Assembly (NCBI GenBank): GCA_026989715.1
Contig: JALSIU010000028.1
Location: forward strand, 1-6,214
Source of the DNA: Methylomonas sp.
Lineage (GTDB): Bacteria > Pseudomonadota > Gammaproteobacteria > Methylococcales > Methylomonadaceae
Direction: 5' to 3'
DNA length: 6,214 bases
Shown: positions 5,732 through 6,214 of the stretch, one piece after another
Layout of the letters: the number at the start of each line of letters is the position of its first letter
Position numbering within the stretch: position 1 is the first letter of the stretch
Made by a program: the position numbers and the translations under genes
The notes under the pieces: model-generated
Told to the model about the DNA's origin: nothing
What the model saw: the letters and a program-made list of their open reading frames with translations, nothing else
Databases searched by the model: none

Positions 5732-6214
5732 TTATGTGATTAATGTTTGTTGCAATAATTGGGTAAATTTTTCCATGCTCATGGGCTTGGCAAATAAAAA
5801 ACCTTGGCCGATATCACAGCCTTCTGCCTTTAAAAAATCCAATTGCCACTGGCTTTCTATACCTTCGGCAACTACCTGAATTTCCATGCCATGCGCCATT
5901 GCAATAACGGCTTTAACAATATTAATTTGGCCATCATTTTCCATATTGGAGATAAAGGAGCGGTCAATTTTAACAGTATTTACCGGAAATCTATGCAAAT
6001 AACTTAGCGAGGAGTAACCGGTACCAAAATCATCTACGGCCAAACTGATATTATGTGTAACCAGTTCATTCAATTTACTGAGGTTCGTTTCAGCATTGGT
6101 CATCATGACCGACTCGGTCAATTCAAATTCGACATGTTGGTTTAGAACAGGGTCGGCAAAAAATTTTTTAACCGTCTGCATCATATCTACCTGATGAAAC
6201 TGTAATGAACTGAC
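5732..6214 (-). CDS. EAL-domain cyclic-di-GMP phosphodiesterase, C-terminal part (5' end outside window)
   Basis: The visible 160 residues are the second half of an EAL domain, which hydrolyses c-di-GMP to pGpG. The frame is open to the right edge, so the EAL signature itself and any N-terminal GGDEF, PAS or membrane part are not seen. An internal ATG at 6184 is not the start: the preceding VSSLQFHQVD continues the domain. Motifs seen, numbered from the edge: FELTES (30-35), VDDFGTGYSSLSYL (60-73) with the two metal-binding Asp, VKIDRSF (81-87) with the catalytic Lys, VVAEGIES (114-121) and GQGFLFAKP (136-144). All the usual catalytic residues in this half are present, so the enzyme is probably active. 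It ends with a normal short helix and TAA at 5732, 56 bp before the hcp-like gene on the same strand. Coupling between second-messenger signalling and that cluster is only suggested by position. Confidence 0.93.
   Translation of the reverse strand, partial: VSSLQFHQVDMMQTVKKFFADPVLNQHVEFELTESVMMTNAETNLSKLNELVTHNISLAVDDFGTGYSSLSYLHRFPVNTVKIDRSFISNMENDGQINIVKAVIAMAHGMEIQVVAEGIESQWQLDFLKAEGCDIGQGFLFAKPMSMEKFTQLLQQTLIT

Overview
The window is about 40% G+C and reads as chromosomal DNA of a gammaproteobacterium. The branched-chain aminotransferase follows the pseudomonad-type IlvE pattern almost residue for residue, and SirB-, YqhA/UPF0114- and EAL-type proteins fit the same group. A low-G+C methanotroph-like (Methylococcales) or related aquatic lineage is possible, but that is an impression rather than something the sequence proves. 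I see no insertion sequence, tRNA, rRNA or CRISPR array.

Layout: (1) 1-1981, minus strand: a membrane-anchored mono-heme c-type cytochrome-like protein, then a SirB-family membrane protein, then a nucleoside phosphorylase/MTA-SAH-nucleosidase-like enzyme that runs off the left edge. A perfect 9-bp inverted repeat lies between the first two. (2) 1982-2276: a divergent intergenic region with a TATAAT box for each direction and an interrupted small reading frame. (3) 2277-3203, plus strand: ilvE. (4) 3204-3282: a convergent gap with overlapping inverted repeats, perhaps the ilvE terminator. (5) 3283-6214, minus strand, transcribed right to left: the C-terminal part of an EAL c-di-GMP phosphodiesterase (5' end outside the window), an Hcp (hybrid-cluster-protein) homologue, a YqhA/UPF0114 membrane protein, and a minimal 77-residue glutaredoxin-like protein.

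The most unusual item is the Hcp homologue. It keeps the N-terminal four-cysteine [4Fe-4S] motif and the His/Glu/Glu ligands of the hybrid cluster. However, by alignment to the Desulfovibrio vulgaris Hcp pattern, all four hybrid-cluster cysteines (C312, C406, C434, C459) and Lys496 appear replaced (Ser, Tyr, Asp, Thr, Gln). The reading frame is otherwise intact and full length (553 aa), so it looks like a maintained, re-purposed paralogue rather than a decaying gene. It is packed with yqhA (9-bp gap), which in turn overlaps the glutaredoxin gene by 4 bp (TTGA). The three therefore look like one co-translated redox/membrane module, which is the best candidate here for an undescribed system. Its function is not readable from sequence alone.
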